DNA of 64,000 nucleotides, from NCBI RefSeq assembly GCF_040361435.1, contig NZ_APNL01000010.1, positions 83,260 to 147,259 of the forward strand, written 5' to 3'. Positions within the stretch are counted from its first letter, which is position 1, and every line of letters begins with the position of its first letter. The position numbers were made by a program, and so were the translations under genes. The notes under the pieces were generated by a model. That model was not told the DNA's origin. It saw nothing but the letters and a program-made list of their open reading frames with translations, and made no database searches. This document shows, piece after piece, positions 9,301 through 17,517 of the stretch. This DNA is from Salinisphaera sp002433465 (GTDB taxonomy: Bacteria > Pseudomonadota > Gammaproteobacteria > Nevskiales > Salinisphaeraceae).

Positions 9301-10891
9301 GACGCTCCTCGTCCACGAGATACACCAACTTATCGGCGTGCTCGGCTTCCTCGGGCTCAAAGAACGGGCTCGAACGCACATCCAGGTAGGCCTGACGGCC
9401 TTCCTCGAATTCCGTGTGCTCATTATCAAGTTCGCTGATGCGCTCACTCAGCCTGGTTATTTCATCGCCAAGGCGCCGAACCTGATCGTCGGCGGCGTTC
9501 ATCGTCTCCTCAATCTCGTCGAGCTCCACACGCACGGGGTTAGTGGAAGTAGCCCGCGTCATCCACTCGTAGGCGATTTCTAGGGCTTCGCTCAGGTCAT
9601 TACGCACGTGCGGGCGCAGATTCGGCACCAGCGGCAGGAGCCGCTGAGCGTCGTCGATCGAGTAGTAGACGCTGCGGTGGCCCTTGTCATCTGCGCTGAC
9701 GGGCCTGAGATCGCAAGTTGGCTCAATGACTTGCGTAATTCGTGTGCCTTTCAACTGGTTGCGACTGGCGATCTCATTGAGTCGCCTGACCTTTAGCCCA
9801 GATGCCGCAGCCAACCCCACGTCTCTCACCAGCACCCCTTTCCCCGCCCCAATCACGGTGTGACGGGCAAGCTGGCCAGTCAGATCATCGTCAGGAAAGC
9901 TCACCGTGGGCAGCCCTGGCAGCGGGTCGTTGCTGATCTGCTCACGCAGTGCGGCCAGTGTCAGGGCGATCGACTGGTACTGGCCGTCGTAGCGCTTCTG
10001 TGCCGCCTCGGCCTCACCGGCGGCGGCATCCGCGGCATGGGTGCTTTCCTGCACCCTCTTGCAGCGGTCGAATTCTTTTTTCGCCGTCTCAATATCGCGC
10101 TCGTTTTGAATCGAGCGATACAGGCTCTTAAAGATCGTGTCCTCAAGGTAGTGCTCGTCCTTTTCGGCCACGTCCCCCATGATTCCCGACATGATCTCCG
10201 GGGCCAGCACGTCGTAAAAGAAAGTCTGGTCGAAACGCTCAGCATCGCGCTTCTTGAGGTCGAAGAACTGGGCGGCCTGATCACCGCTGCCGGCCTTCTG
10301 GTATTCAGCCAGTTTCTTGGCATTGCCGCTGGCGATAAATAGATCCATCTGCCGGCGCCAGTCCGACTCAGTCACACCCCAGCTGGCGCGATCGCCCCCC
10401 CGGACGCTTTTCTGGAACACCCCGTTGGGCAGTAGGCCCGTTACACCGTCGAGCGTGCCGATGGTCGGTGCGTCCTCGAAGGTGCCCCGATAGAAGTAGT
10501 AATTACGGTCTCGGCCTCGGCCCCGGAACCCGCAAAGTCCAAACACCCACGTCTCTGCAGTAAAGGTCGACTGGCCGGTCGGGCGCGCTTGCAGCGCGTC
10601 TTCGGTCAGATCAATTAGCTCAATTCGGACATGCCCCCAATGGCCGCTTTTATCGGTATGCGGAGGCAGGCAGGCATATACGCGGCTCATGAGGGCCCGG
10701 TCCCGCGAGATCAGCCCTACGATGGCATTGGCCAACGAAGTTTTGCCGCCGCCGTTATCCAGGCGAAGCGCGGTGGACAGGCCGTAGAACGGCAGGATGG
10801 TGCCGCAGAAACGGGGCATCCACGGCAACTTGGGATCGTCGCCGCGGCCGTTAACGTAGTTGGTCGCCTCGAAGCGGTTAATTCCGAACAT
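6329..10891 (-). CDS. jetC: Wadjet SMC-like ATPase JetC (MukB-like)
   Basis: A 1520-residue SMC-family motor, close in length to MukB. Walker A is LRLDNGGGKTSLAN (about residues 43-55). Long heptad-rich coiled coils fill the middle, full of E/R/A/Q. The ABC signature LSTGQKTAMTLAWL and Walker B TIMLIDGLFSDLS (about residue 1430) lie near the C-terminus. JetC with JetA and JetB extrudes DNA loops, senses small circular DNA and hands it to JetD. The start ATG 10891 is one base after the jetB stop and begins MFGINRFEATNYVNG, the expected SMC N-terminus. Upstream in-frame sequence is ignored. Confidence 0.92.
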   Translation of the reverse strand: MFGINRFEATNYVNGRGDDPKLPWMPRFCGTILPFYGLSTALRLDNGGGKTSLANAIVGLISRDRALMSRVYACLPPHTDKSGHWGHVRIELIDLTEDALQARPTGQSTFTAETWVFGLCGFRGRGRDRNYYFYRGTFEDAPTIGTLDGVTGLLPNGVFQKSVRGGDRASWGVTESDWRRQMDLFIASGNAKKLAEYQKAGSGDQAAQFFDLKKRDAERFDQTFFYDVLAPEIMSGIMGDVAEKDEHYLEDTIFKSLYRSIQNERDIETAKKEFDRCKRVQESTHAADAAAGEAEAAQKRYDGQYQSIALTLAALREQISNDPLPGLPTVSFPDDDLTGQLARHTVIGAGKGVLVRDVGLAAASGLKVRRLNEIASRNQLKGTRITQVIEPTCDLRPVSADDKGHRSVYYSIDDAQRLLPLVPNLRPHVRNDLSEALEIAYEWMTRATSTNPVRVELDEIEETMNAADDQVRRLGDEITRLSERISELDNEHTEFEEGRQAYLDVRSSPFFEPEEAEHADKLVYLVDEERQEAQKEMNAFTARSARLEPLLPDWAQFVAEFGSEADPALVHQQLQAEHDSAEERYRTARRQTQEARDGLDTTKQARDATKREQDEAEARHEHLVEQQAVHQRFAEAFPETRASGFEEDQRKTLQACSDKRADLKREIERLQDLEHALLAFRTQQGQDADPAAWLQQADARREQAGIERHEKKAEGKELKAQLEALEADELAAPDARYRAALQHLSETDIPAEPLHEFIDGLSLPGPRRAEVLTHFSALLFAPVGSDAAGAERAAASLEAAEMRLPCFVGRELVQYAREGRLDVQDNRATGLLAGLRTLDVECLLDPAKIEERKEDLRAQIAAADQAIERLEAERRRLAPEGKAVSNAREARDALTANVETRLPEARTEHGDNEATAIAINERLTGNSLAMIRGAAAFEQAGGNQAVVDAKLAVERAANATRRARERVETAEGRLNMAETSQLEADEARGQAYPPEQRRRVDQAQTFVKLKGPAWQVTREEQGQRIEATLDRAQNRVSFQQTLKRAAKYVDIRQRRADGQTPEQERADAQRAREQKTRFLREAQQQLEQARGDRPRYVKARDAVDHALAELLQQDRLTRSFSAELKPGAIDGGQLAEHEICIASGNLRHALRVMDLHDIEETAGELAVKLRELDLEHKRRSLRDHRADRNRQVGRMLELINSLRAEDSDLGPSEREHLRPVEGLDQADRVHRLAESYLGLREAAKEKLEAVSTAAQVSMDEAINRMGNLITSAGQHLRILQRVAKDTQDPDALRFEIKATALDRESAQELVRDIRTTIHGQVSVLQDDMNQARHHSSEDQRAEDQIRARIREMCYRRLFKDPSIRFSSPEIRGDGKFHELTQHLSTGQKTAMTLAWLIRLTEFSTERDSRRLPTAAARRKARENQQTIMLIDGLFSDLSKKKLIDAGMAEIQNTRGRLQVIGFIHPPEYVNNFDYFPVFLFGTSHSSTEGGWTNIEEQQLHEGVVIGKLRLEQTPGPGDVH

Positions 10892-10892
10892 G

Positions 10893-11684
10893 CTAATCGT
10901 CCTCGTCTTCGCCGTTGCCGCGACGGGTGGCCAGATTGGTGATCTGCGCCAGGGCGTCCTCGCCGGGATCGAGCAGAGCCAGACCACGGTCGTAGTTGCG
11001 TTGGATTTCGACGGCGCCCAGCAGTGTCTGTTGGTACACCGGTTCTTCTGCCGTGCTGGGCACAATCGTCAGCAAGCCGGCCTCGACCATGACCTCGCAG
11101 AAGGCAGCCACGCGCCGCTTGAAGTCCATTCCGTCGGCACTGGTTAGGATGGTGAGTACCTGCGTGGCATCGTCGGTCTCGCCAGCAGAGCCACGGAGCC
11201 CATCGCAGTGCTCGCGCAGGGCAGTCTCCAGGCGCGAAGCGGGAAATCTGGCGTCTTGATAGCGGCTGGCAGCAGTCATTCCGCGGTTGATGTAGGTATA
11301 AGTCACCGCCAAGTACATCAGCCAAGTGTGCAGAAACCAGACGCCGGCGCTGGCGCGCGTGTCCCCCTGCTTGATCTGCATGCGTTCGAGTACACGATCA
11401 CGCGAGAAATACTGGGGTGGTTGGGCGTCGGCCTGGCGGGCCAGCATCCACAGCTGACTATCCACCTCGATGCCCGGCATCTCGCCGCCTTCGTAGCGCA
11501 GCAACTCCAACCCCTGACCGGCGAGCAGCTCCCGAAACTGCTGCATCACATCGGTGTCCTCGGCTGCGGCCAGCAGGCTAGCGATGTGATCCTCACCGGT
11601 GTGGCGGCGCCGACGGGGCTTGGTCTCCACATAGCGGTGGCGCAGCAAATAAGCGTGCACCTCTCCAACCTCAGACCACTGCAT
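10893..11684 (-). CDS. jetB: Wadjet MukE-like subunit JetB
   Basis: A 263-residue winged-helix KITE-type protein, the MukE-like partner that binds the JetA kleisin. I choose the ATG at 11684 (MQWSEVGEVHAYLLRHR), which overlaps the jetA stop by 14 bases. Predicted mainly helical, with an acidic C-terminus (GEDEDD). Identification rests mostly on its place between jetA and jetC and on its size. The residues themselves give no strong catalytic motif, as expected for this family. Confidence 0.85.
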   Translation of the reverse strand: MQWSEVGEVHAYLLRHRYVETKPRRRRHTGEDHIASLLAAAEDTDVMQQFRELLAGQGLELLRYEGGEMPGIEVDSQLWMLARQADAQPPQYFSRDRVLERMQIKQGDTRASAGVWFLHTWLMYLAVTYTYINRGMTAASRYQDARFPASRLETALREHCDGLRGSAGETDDATQVLTILTSADGMDFKRRVAAFCEVMVEAGLLTIVPSTAEEPVYQQTLLGAVEIQRNYDRGLALLDPGEDALAQITNLATRRGNGEDEDD

Positions 11685-13080
11685 AGTTGTCTCCGTCAGG
11701 CGGTGGGCCAGCGGCGGCGTGATCCTCACCGCGTAGCCGTAACTCCAAGTCATCCCCGGTTAGCGCACGGTGGCCATCGATCGGGATTCGCATCGCATCA
11801 GCCACCAGGCGCATTTCAATGGCCTCGTCCTCGACCAGCCGCCGCGGTGCGGTGAAAACGCCCACGAGCTGGTCCACCATCGATTGACCGTGTGCGGACA
11901 GCCACCCCTGTGTGCGCGCCTCGGACAGCCGAATCGGCCGCTCGAACAGGAGCTGGCGAATGTGTTCTCGATGAGCCTCCAGAAACAGGTCCATCGGCGT
12001 TATCCGGTCATCGCCTTCCTCGGGTCGCGCCACCGGCGCGACCGCTACCTCGGTTTCGGTGGAAATCGCCGGCAGGATGCCGTCAAAGTCGGCGAGCGCC
12101 GCATGGGGCCAACAGACCGCCAGAGGGCCGGACTGTGCATGGCAAGCGGCAACCAAGGCTTCGTCGGGAGGACACAGCGCCAGGTACGCCGCAAGCCCCG
12201 GCAGGTCACGCACTCCGACCGGCTTTTCCCCAGCGCTGGTGATGTGATGGATAAAGTCGGCATACATGCGGCCGAGCCGCTCCAGCAGCCGCAGCGCGTT
12301 GTAGAGTTCGAGGCTGAATTGCTCGGCATCGGCGCCGCCGTGCTGCCCGGCATGACGATCCATCGCTTCGGTGATCTCTGACGTTCCCAGCAGCTCTTGG
12401 GCATCGACAACTGCCGCGTTGGTCTCGCTCAGCGCGTTGTTGTAGGCCTCGGACTGGCTACGGAACATCTCGACGCGATCGCCCCGGCCAGGCTGCTCAC
12501 GTGTGTTACGGATGTCCTCTGCGAGCTCAGCGATTTTCTGCAATACCGTCTTGAGCGCATCCTGGGCCTCGACGAAAAGCCCGTCCCGCAGCGCGCCGGC
12601 AATTTCCAACGCCCGAAAGCGAGTCAACAGGAAGCTGCTGGCCGATGAGGCCAAACGGATGGCCTGGCGGCCGGTTCGGGTCAAGCGAGCCCGATCTGCA
12701 CTTTCATAGGCCGGGCGTTCCAGCAGCGCAGCGGCTTCTCTCGTCGCGTCGATCTGCTCGGGCGCTTCGGGCACCCGCATCCATGACTGGCTCGGCGTAG
12801 CGAGGAGGATGACGACGTGCTCGAGATCCTCGTTCGAAAGCTCCGGGTAGTGCCCTTGGATTTCTTCGAAGCAGGGTCCGAGCGCCACGTAGTCATGGCT
12901 AAATATGGTTTCCTGGGAGTGGAGATAGCCGAGAAGACGGGCACCAACGTCCAACCAAATACCTTCACCCCAGCCTGGCCGGTCCTCCGTAACACGGTAG
13001 GTGCCTACGCCCGGATGGCGTGCTAAGTCATGTAGGTCTACTAAACGCAACACTGACCGGAGAAGAGGTCGCAAGTCCAC
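11671..13080 (-). CDS. jetA: Wadjet kleisin subunit JetA (MukF-like)
   Basis: A 469-residue MukF-like kleisin that bridges the JetC heads. The N-terminus (VLRLVDLHDLARHP) suggests a winged helix, and a central helical region includes AQELLGTSEITEAMDRH. It is the promoter-proximal gene of a jetABCD operon. The start is uncertain: GTG 13080 gives the full open frame but has only a weak ribosome site, and GTG 13053 is a second candidate. The 246 bases upstream (13081-13326) include an A/T-rich stretch near 13085-13105 that could hold the operon promoter. I see no other gene there. Confidence 0.85.
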   Translation of the reverse strand: MDLRPLLRSVLRLVDLHDLARHPGVGTYRVTEDRPGWGEGIWLDVGARLLGYLHSQETIFSHDYVALGPCFEEIQGHYPELSNEDLEHVVILLATPSQSWMRVPEAPEQIDATREAAALLERPAYESADRARLTRTGRQAIRLASSASSFLLTRFRALEIAGALRDGLFVEAQDALKTVLQKIAELAEDIRNTREQPGRGDRVEMFRSQSEAYNNALSETNAAVVDAQELLGTSEITEAMDRHAGQHGGADAEQFSLELYNALRLLERLGRMYADFIHHITSAGEKPVGVRDLPGLAAYLALCPPDEALVAACHAQSGPLAVCWPHAALADFDGILPAISTETEVAVAPVARPEEGDDRITPMDLFLEAHREHIRQLLFERPIRLSEARTQGWLSAHGQSMVDQLVGVFTAPRRLVEDEAIEMRLVADAMRIPIDGHRALTGDDLELRLRGEDHAAAGPPPDGDNYAVV

Positions 13081-13326
13081 TGTTCTTTAGTTTTTTTCTT
13101 TCACGCAAGCATACCGAAGCGGTGGGTCATTTAACGACCCATATCGATCATTGAGGAACTGGTTATTGCCCCCCCTTTTACATCCCACGGGGTACCACGG
13201 AAACGACAGGTTAGCTACGGCGACTCTTCGCGGCCCCAGAATCCAACCTCAGAACTAAGTGCACAGTTACCGACACAGCCGATGCGTGAGTTGACTGCGC
13301 CCTGTTCGGCCCGAACGGCAGACGCT

Positions 13327-13568
13327 CTATCGTGGGCGTGTCTCGACCTCGGCATGGGACAGGCCGAGCTGGTGAACGACGCGGATGACGGCATCGATCG
13401 TCTTGAAGGCCGGTAGGCGCCGGCGCCCGTTTCCACAACCGCCCATTCTTCGCTGCCGAAACGGACCACGATGATGTATTCGTCGGCGTAGATCGGATCG
13501 CGATTGACCTAGGCGCGAATCTTGCCGCGATAGAACGCGATCGCAGTGCGCAGATCGAAGAGTTTCAT
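13327..13568 (-). pseudogene. Decayed small hypothetical gene
   Basis: From the ATG at 13568 the frame reads MKLFDLRTAIAFYRGKIRA, then hits a TAG at 13509-13511. The same frame continues as VNRDPIYADEYIIVV, FGSEEWAVVETGAGAYRP, and after a further one-base frame change (near 13405) as FKTIDAVIRVVHQLGLS up to a TAG at 13327. Joined, these make a plausible protein of about 80 residues. I do not recognise the family. One nonsense and one frameshift mutation mark it as dead, consistent with eroding conjugative-element cargo. Confidence 0.6.
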
Positions 13569-13684
13569 CGGCTATCCGTGGTCGAAATTCCCGCGTGGAA
13601 CTCGCGCGCGCGATCGGCGCAAAGCCTTATATGGCGGGCGTTTCAGGCGGTCGCATTTTTGATCAAAAATGCCTAAGAATTTTC

Positions 13685-14098
13685 TCAGATCAGCTCGCGT
13701 TGGGGCTTCGCGGCGTTGCCGTGACCGCCGTAGAGGCGCAGATGCTGGGCGGCCTGGCGCAGATAGTCCGCCGCGGTGGCCATGGCGCACAGATCAGCGA
13801 AGGCCATGGGCTCGAGCGCGGCGCGAACACGCGCCGGGTCGTTGCCGGCCGCGTTCTTGAGGGCCTGCTTGAGCAGTGCCTCGGGCACGGGCTCGTAAGC
13901 CTCGGGTGATTTCCACGACATCAGGGCCGCGACATCGCGGGCGCGCAGATCTGTGGCGATATCGCGCAGCATTGTTGCACCGGTCTCGAGGGTCTGCTGA
14001 TCCTCGCGCGTCTGGCGGCGCACGAACTCGTAGCAGGCGGCGTGTTCGGCCCGGGCCATGCCGGCGATGACCTCGGCCATGGGCGTGTCGTGGTTCAT
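13685..14098 (-). CDS. Hypothetical helical protein
   Basis: A 137-residue, mostly helical protein (MNHDTPMAEVIAGMARAEH... ending AAKPQRELI) with no signal peptide, membrane segment or motif I recognise. ATG 14098 is taken as start. An in-frame TTG at 14113 would add five residues. It lies downstream of the MobI-like gene on the same strand and is probably conjugative-element cargo. Its function is unknown. Confidence 0.6.
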   Translation of the reverse strand: MNHDTPMAEVIAGMARAEHAACYEFVRRQTREDQQTLETGATMLRDIATDLRARDVAALMSWKSPEAYEPVPEALLKQALKNAAGNDPARVRAALEPMAFADLCAMATAADYLRQAAQHLRLYGGHGNAAKPQRELI

Positions 14099-14278
14099 GA
14101 GGACGGCGTACAAGAAGAATCGATGCGTATTGTGAGCCAGACCGGGTGCTGGCTGCGAGCCGTCATGCGGGCGCTTTGGCCTGCTCGATCATGCGATCGA
14201 TCCGCTTGGCCGTGACAACAGTGCGATGGTTAGCTTGCCAGAGCCATCGCACCCATACGGATATGCGCTTACGCGATC

Positions 14279-14794
14279 TCAATCGCAAATAGGGGATAGC
14301 GCATCGTCGCTTGCTGGCAACGCGCGCTCGGCAGCGGCTGCCTTTCGCGTCTCAATAATGTACCGACGTACCTTACCGAGCATTTGGCTCTGTCGACGAA
14401 TCGCCTCGAACTCATTTTCGAATAGCATCGCCAAGTCGATTTCCCACTCTTTGGCTCGAACACGGCGAAACGCAGCGGCAGAGTAACGCATGGACTTGCC
14501 CCGCGGCAGGTATTGCAAGGCGGGCTGTCGCCTAGTGTGGTTGCCAGAACGGTAGCGCGGTTGCCAATACTTCGCGCGAAACCATTCGATCTGTACTGAG
14601 CCGTTGCGTAGGCGCACTCTCACGCCGATAAAGCCCCATTCGTGTTTCGGCCGTAGTTTATGGTTCCGGTGATGTGCCTCCCAGAACGCTTCGGCCGCCG
14701 CGAATGCGCGCTCGTAGAGAAACTGAGCGCCTGCGAGCGCCCCTTCGTAGGCTTGGTCGAGCCCCTGTCCTAGCTTGTCTTCTGTGTCGTTCAC
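14279..14794 (-). CDS. MobI-like conjugative transfer protein
   Basis: A protein of about 171 residues with a helical N-terminus (QFLYERAFAAAEAFWEAH), a central WGFIGVRVRLRNGSVQIEWFR beta segment seen only in part as family-like, and a basic C-terminal half with GKSMRYS and MLGKVRRYI. This layout resembles MobI(A/C) proteins of SXT/R391-type elements, which act with the relaxase at oriT. The assignment is from memory of the family and is tentative. Start GTG 14794 has a GAGG site 7 bases away. The frame is open up to 14875. In SXT elements oriT lies just upstream of mobI, which fits the repeat-rich stretch at 14888-15067. Confidence 0.55.
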   Translation of the reverse strand: MNDTEDKLGQGLDQAYEGALAGAQFLYERAFAAAEAFWEAHHRNHKLRPKHEWGFIGVRVRLRNGSVQIEWFRAKYWQPRYRSGNHTRRQPALQYLPRGKSMRYSAAAFRRVRAKEWEIDLAMLFENEFEAIRRQSQMLGKVRRYIIETRKAAAAERALPASDDALSPICD

Positions 14795-14887
14795 TATATC
14801 GCCTCGATCGTGTAGCGGTGCCCTGCCCACTTCACTATCAAGTGGGGCGTTGGGCCAGATATCCTTCCTGCGCACGCGCGCGCGGAA

Positions 14888-15067
14888 GTAAAGGGTGTTT
14901 GGAGTAAGAACCCCTTTATGAAGGAGATATTTCGGGTGCCTGCCAGACTCCGGTTCTGACTCCGTTTTTACTGCCTATTGAAATGGCACCCAATTACGTA
15001 AAGGGTGAGAGGTTCAGTTAACCATTTACGAATAAGGGGTTATTGCTTTCTTTGACCTCCTTCATAA
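14888..15067. other. Repeat-rich non-coding segment, candidate oriT
   Basis: Upstream of the MobI-like gene, in a locally AT-richer stretch, there are nested repeats. A 10-bp direct repeat GTAAAGGGTG occurs at 14888-14897 and 14998-15007. An inverted pair TTATGAAGGAG (14916-14926) and CTCCTTCATAA (15057-15067) is followed by an inner inverted pair GGGTGCC (14934-14940) and GGCACCC (14985-14991). This nesting is typical of relaxosome binding sites. No nic site can be assigned. Confidence 0.4.
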
Positions 15068-15451
15068 TGGATTAGCCATTTCAGATATCTTGCCGTCCGG
15101 GCAAATAGTTGCGAGGGCGCAAAGTTCCGATTTTCGTAACTTTTCGACTTTTCAAGGCGGCAACGTTCCGCTCGCGCAGCGAATACCGCTATGTACATTG
15201 GGTGTAACGGTTCGCAGACCTCGCGTATGCGCGAGTGCGAAATAGAGGGCGCTGGGGATGTAGCCCCCCTTACGTAACGGGCGCTCTTAAGCGCGTACTT
15301 ATAAGTTCGTTGGAACGGGCTGGTTACAGAGGCAGACCCGTTACGCCGTTCGACAAGCGTTCGAGGTTAAGACGCGAACGCGTAAATCCGGCAACGGCCT
15401 GCCCAAAACGTATCTTGCTTCGGCACAGAACTAGACGCGTGAACCCACGAG
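15068..15451. other. Stretch without a recognisable gene
   Basis: Between the candidate oriT and the first palindrome I find no convincing coding frame, RNA gene or promoter. Short open frames here have random composition rich in Arg. It may hold more cis-acting transfer sequence or decayed genes. Confidence 0.4.
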
Positions 15452-15489
15452 GGCCCCAATCGGGCCCCGGCCGGGGCCCGATTGGGGCC
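15452..15489. repeat. Perfect 38-bp GC palindrome
   Basis: Two 19-base arms (15452-15470 and 15471-15489) are exact reverse complements with no spacer, built from GGCCCC/AATC/GGGCCCCGG blocks. Four T residues follow on the plus strand (15490-15493), so it could act as a terminator for plus-strand transcription. A spacerless palindrome this long may also be a protein site or cruciform. Confidence 0.85.
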
Positions 15490-15528
15490 TTTTGCGTTTA
15501 GCGTGGTTCGAATCGGCCGTCTTAGGGC

Positions 15529-15560
15529 CCCGACTGGGCCCCTGCCGGGGCCCAGTCGGG
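15529..15560. repeat. Second, related GC palindrome
   Basis: Perfect 14-base arms (15529-15542 and 15547-15560) flank a TGCC spacer. The arms (CCCGACTGGGCCCC) resemble those of the palindrome 40 bases to the left (AATCGGGCCCC order), suggesting a duplicated site. No T-run follows on either strand. Confidence 0.8.
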
Positions 15561-15791
15561 CACTACCGGCGCTCATTCGATATGAGGAACAGCCCACGAG
15601 CTATGGCGAGGGTTAGAAGAGTAGTCACTTACTAATCGGTGGACTCGAAACGTTTGCGACTGATGCGTGCCGAGGCGCTGTAAGGACTGCGCGCGAGATA
15701 AAAGTAACGCTATCAGGGATTGGACGCGCCGCTACTAAGTTTGCTGGCCCGAAAAACCCGAGACACACCAGTGCGCCGGATCGATCTTCTG

Positions 15792-15962
15792 CTAGCGTCC
15801 AGGTCGGGACTTACAATCGACGAAGTGTGAATGCTTCGAAGACTGATCTTTGCGCAAACGTTCCTGCTGTTCCTCGCGCTTGGAAATCACTGAGATATAC
15901 AGAACTCCAAGGCCCAGAAGAACGGCAAGGAGCTGGATCGCCAGGATCACATAGGTCGCCAT
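15792..15962 (-). CDS. Small single-span membrane protein
   Basis: A 56-residue protein with one N-terminal transmembrane helix (TYVILAIQLLAVLLGLGVLY, residues 3-22) followed by a charged, basic cytoplasmic tail (SKREEQQERLRKDQ). The ATG at 15962 has a GGAG ribosome site 8 bases upstream, which decides the start over longer in-frame readings. Family unknown. Small proteins of this kind are common next to transfer genes. Confidence 0.55.
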   Translation of the reverse strand: MATYVILAIQLLAVLLGLGVLYISVISKREEQQERLRKDQSSKHSHFVDCKSRPGR

Positions 15963-16369
15963 AGCAGGTCTCCGCGACGTACTTCGATAGTTAAGAGTAG
16001 CAAACCCGCGAGCGATAGACGGGGCCTGCCCCTTCCTCATCGAGTATTACTACCGCCCTCGGTCAACTATATGGCTCTTTATGCCTTGGGTACCGTCAGC
16101 GCAGGCTGTTAGGGCGCTGGAAGCCCAGAAATACGCAGATGCAGAATCGCCTTTTCGGCGTCATCCCCCCACGTTTCTAGCAACGGTTCAACGAATGGCT
16201 CTTGGATCGCTTACGGCTGAGTCCGACAAACTGGAAATTTTGTAGAAGGGTCATAGTGAGGCTGGGTCCTTTTTAAACCGCGTACCGGTTGCTGAGCGCA
16301 CTACAACTATTTACCCCGACCGACCCACCGAGTTGCCCCGACCGTGTAGCCGACCGCCACAGTTCTTCT
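15963..16369. other. Stretch without an intact gene
   Basis: On the minus strand near 16120-16260 two short frames could join through a frameshift: MTLLQNFQFVGLSRK followed by AIQEPFVEPLLETWGDDAEK, ending at a TAA near 16110. This could be a decayed small gene, but the evidence is weak. Nothing else is recognisable. Confidence 0.3.
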
Positions 16370-16735
16370 ATGCTTCGCCGGGTCTCCAACGCCCTGGTAA
16401 CGACCGTACTCGCCTTTATCCTGGCTGTACTCGGCTTCTTCGTGCTCGTAGCCTGCGTCCTGCCCGTGGCCGCACATATCGATGCGGGATTGCGGGGTCA
16501 ATTCGATGTGGAGTGTCGCGACATGACTAAGGCGGCACTGCGATCGCATATCGTGCGCCACCTCAAGCAGCATGACCGTAGCGCCGAGGTCGCTTCGCTA
16601 GAGCTCGCTGGTGAGCCGCGCTACGACCAATCAGACAAGACGGTCGATTTCCTCGCTGTAGCGTTCGATACAAACCGGGCTCAGCAGACCGCGATGGTCG
16701 GATGCTTTGGGAATGTCGAAATCAGCGTACGGTGA
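16370..16735 (+). CDS. Hypothetical membrane-anchored protein
   Basis: A 121-residue protein taken from ATG 16370 (MLRRVSNALVTTVLAFILAV). It has one N-terminal membrane segment (about residues 8-30), then a soluble domain outside the membrane with two cysteines (VECRDM and MVGCFGN) that could pair. The upstream in-frame ATG at 16289 adds a Pro-rich leader without a ribosome site and is not preferred. The gene stands alone between minus-strand genes. No family is recognised. Confidence 0.45.
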   Translation: MLRRVSNALVTTVLAFILAVLGFFVLVACVLPVAAHIDAGLRGQFDVECRDMTKAALRSHIVRHLKQHDRSAEVASLELAGEPRYDQSDKTVDFLAVAFDTNRAQQTAMVGCFGNVEISVR

Positions 16736-16884
16736 TTTGCCGGCAGTCGACGACATAGGCTCGAAAACAACTCGCCGATAGAGGGCTTGAATGTGCCCTG
16801 CCGCTCGGCGTCACCTTCATCGAAAGCGCGACGCCGTGCTTCCGTGATCGCGGCGCGATAGATGCGCCCGTTTCGCCACTGACT

Positions 16885-17052
16885 TCAGTATCCCTCGGAG
16901 TGTTGCTCGCTGCGTGCCATCACGCGTGCGCCCTTGCAGAAAGGCTCACGATAGCGCCAGTAATAGTAGTCGCCCGATGCATCCTCGAGCACCAGCGGTT
17001 CTTGGCACTCCGCGCACGCCGGTTTGGGATCAGCGGGGGCTGAGCTGCACAT
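16885..17052 (-). CDS. Small zinc-ribbon-like protein
   Basis: A 55-residue frame from ATG 17052 to TGA 16885, reading CAECQEPL near residue 13, GDYYYWRYREPFC near 27-39 and an Arg-containing tail. The CxxC plus a later Cys suggests a partial zinc ribbon. It is shorter than a usual gene-finding cut-off. It lies just downstream of the vapBC-like pair on the same strand. Function unknown. The family-like composition and good Cys spacing argue for a real gene. Confidence 0.45.
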   Translation of the reverse strand: MCSSAPADPKPACAECQEPLVLEDASGDYYYWRYREPFCKGARVMARSEQHSEGY

Positions 17053-17098
17053 GGGTATCACTCGTGGCGGTCATGGCCTTCATACGCCGAACGCCGCC

Positions 17099-17517
17099 CT
17101 ACTCGGCCCACGGATTGATAACGGGCACCCCGGCAGCCTCGAACGGCTCGATGTCGCGCGTGGCCACGCTGAAACGTGCGTCGCGGCAATCGCGGCGATC
17201 TGACCATCAGCCATAGGCAATACACGGCCGCTGGCCCTGACCGTTGCGCTCATCTGAGCGAACACCTCGGCCTCCCGCTGGTCGAACGGCAAAATGCGCT
17301 GGTCGAACAACGCCCGTAACAAACGGGTCAGGCCATGCCACAGATCATTCTGGCGTTGGCCTACCGACATCTGCTCTACCCCCGCCAACAGTTCAGCCAG
17401 GTTGACGGCCGTAAGGTAGAGCGTCTCGGGGTCCTGGCGGTCCAGCCACTGCTTTACCAGCGGGTTCGCCTGGGGCTTCATGGGTTCTGAGACGACGTTG
17501 GTATCGAGAATGATCAC
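17099..17517 (-). pseudogene. VapC/FitB-like PIN-domain toxin, frameshifted
   Basis: PIN-domain ribonuclease toxin. The N-terminus IILDTNVVSEPMK carries the first catalytic Asp, NLAELLAGVEQM the conserved Glu, and MADGQIAAIAATH the third acidic residue. Near 17174 one base is lost. Restoring it gives FSVATRDIEPFEAAGVPV then INPWAE and a stop at 17099, the usual end of FitB-type proteins. The unrepaired frame runs 19 bases further (to 17080) with junk. The fold lacks its last strand, so the toxin is probably inactive. It overlaps the antitoxin gene by ATGA. Confidence 0.8.

Noticed and set aside
10717..11325. Minus-strand frame overlapping jetB and jetC
   Set aside because: Out-of-frame shadow of two well-supported genes.
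14163..14282. 39-residue TTG-started frame overlapping the MobI-like stop (TTGA)
   Set aside because: Basic peptide with a plausible coupled start, but no ribosome site and no recognisable family. Kept only as a note.
15235..15597. Short open frames on both strands over the palindromes
   Set aside because: They consist of Pro/Gly/Arg codons produced by the GC palindromes and have no ribosome sites.
16914..17216. 100-residue plus-strand open frame
   Set aside because: Antisense to the small CxxC protein and the vapC 3' end. Composition is not protein-like.
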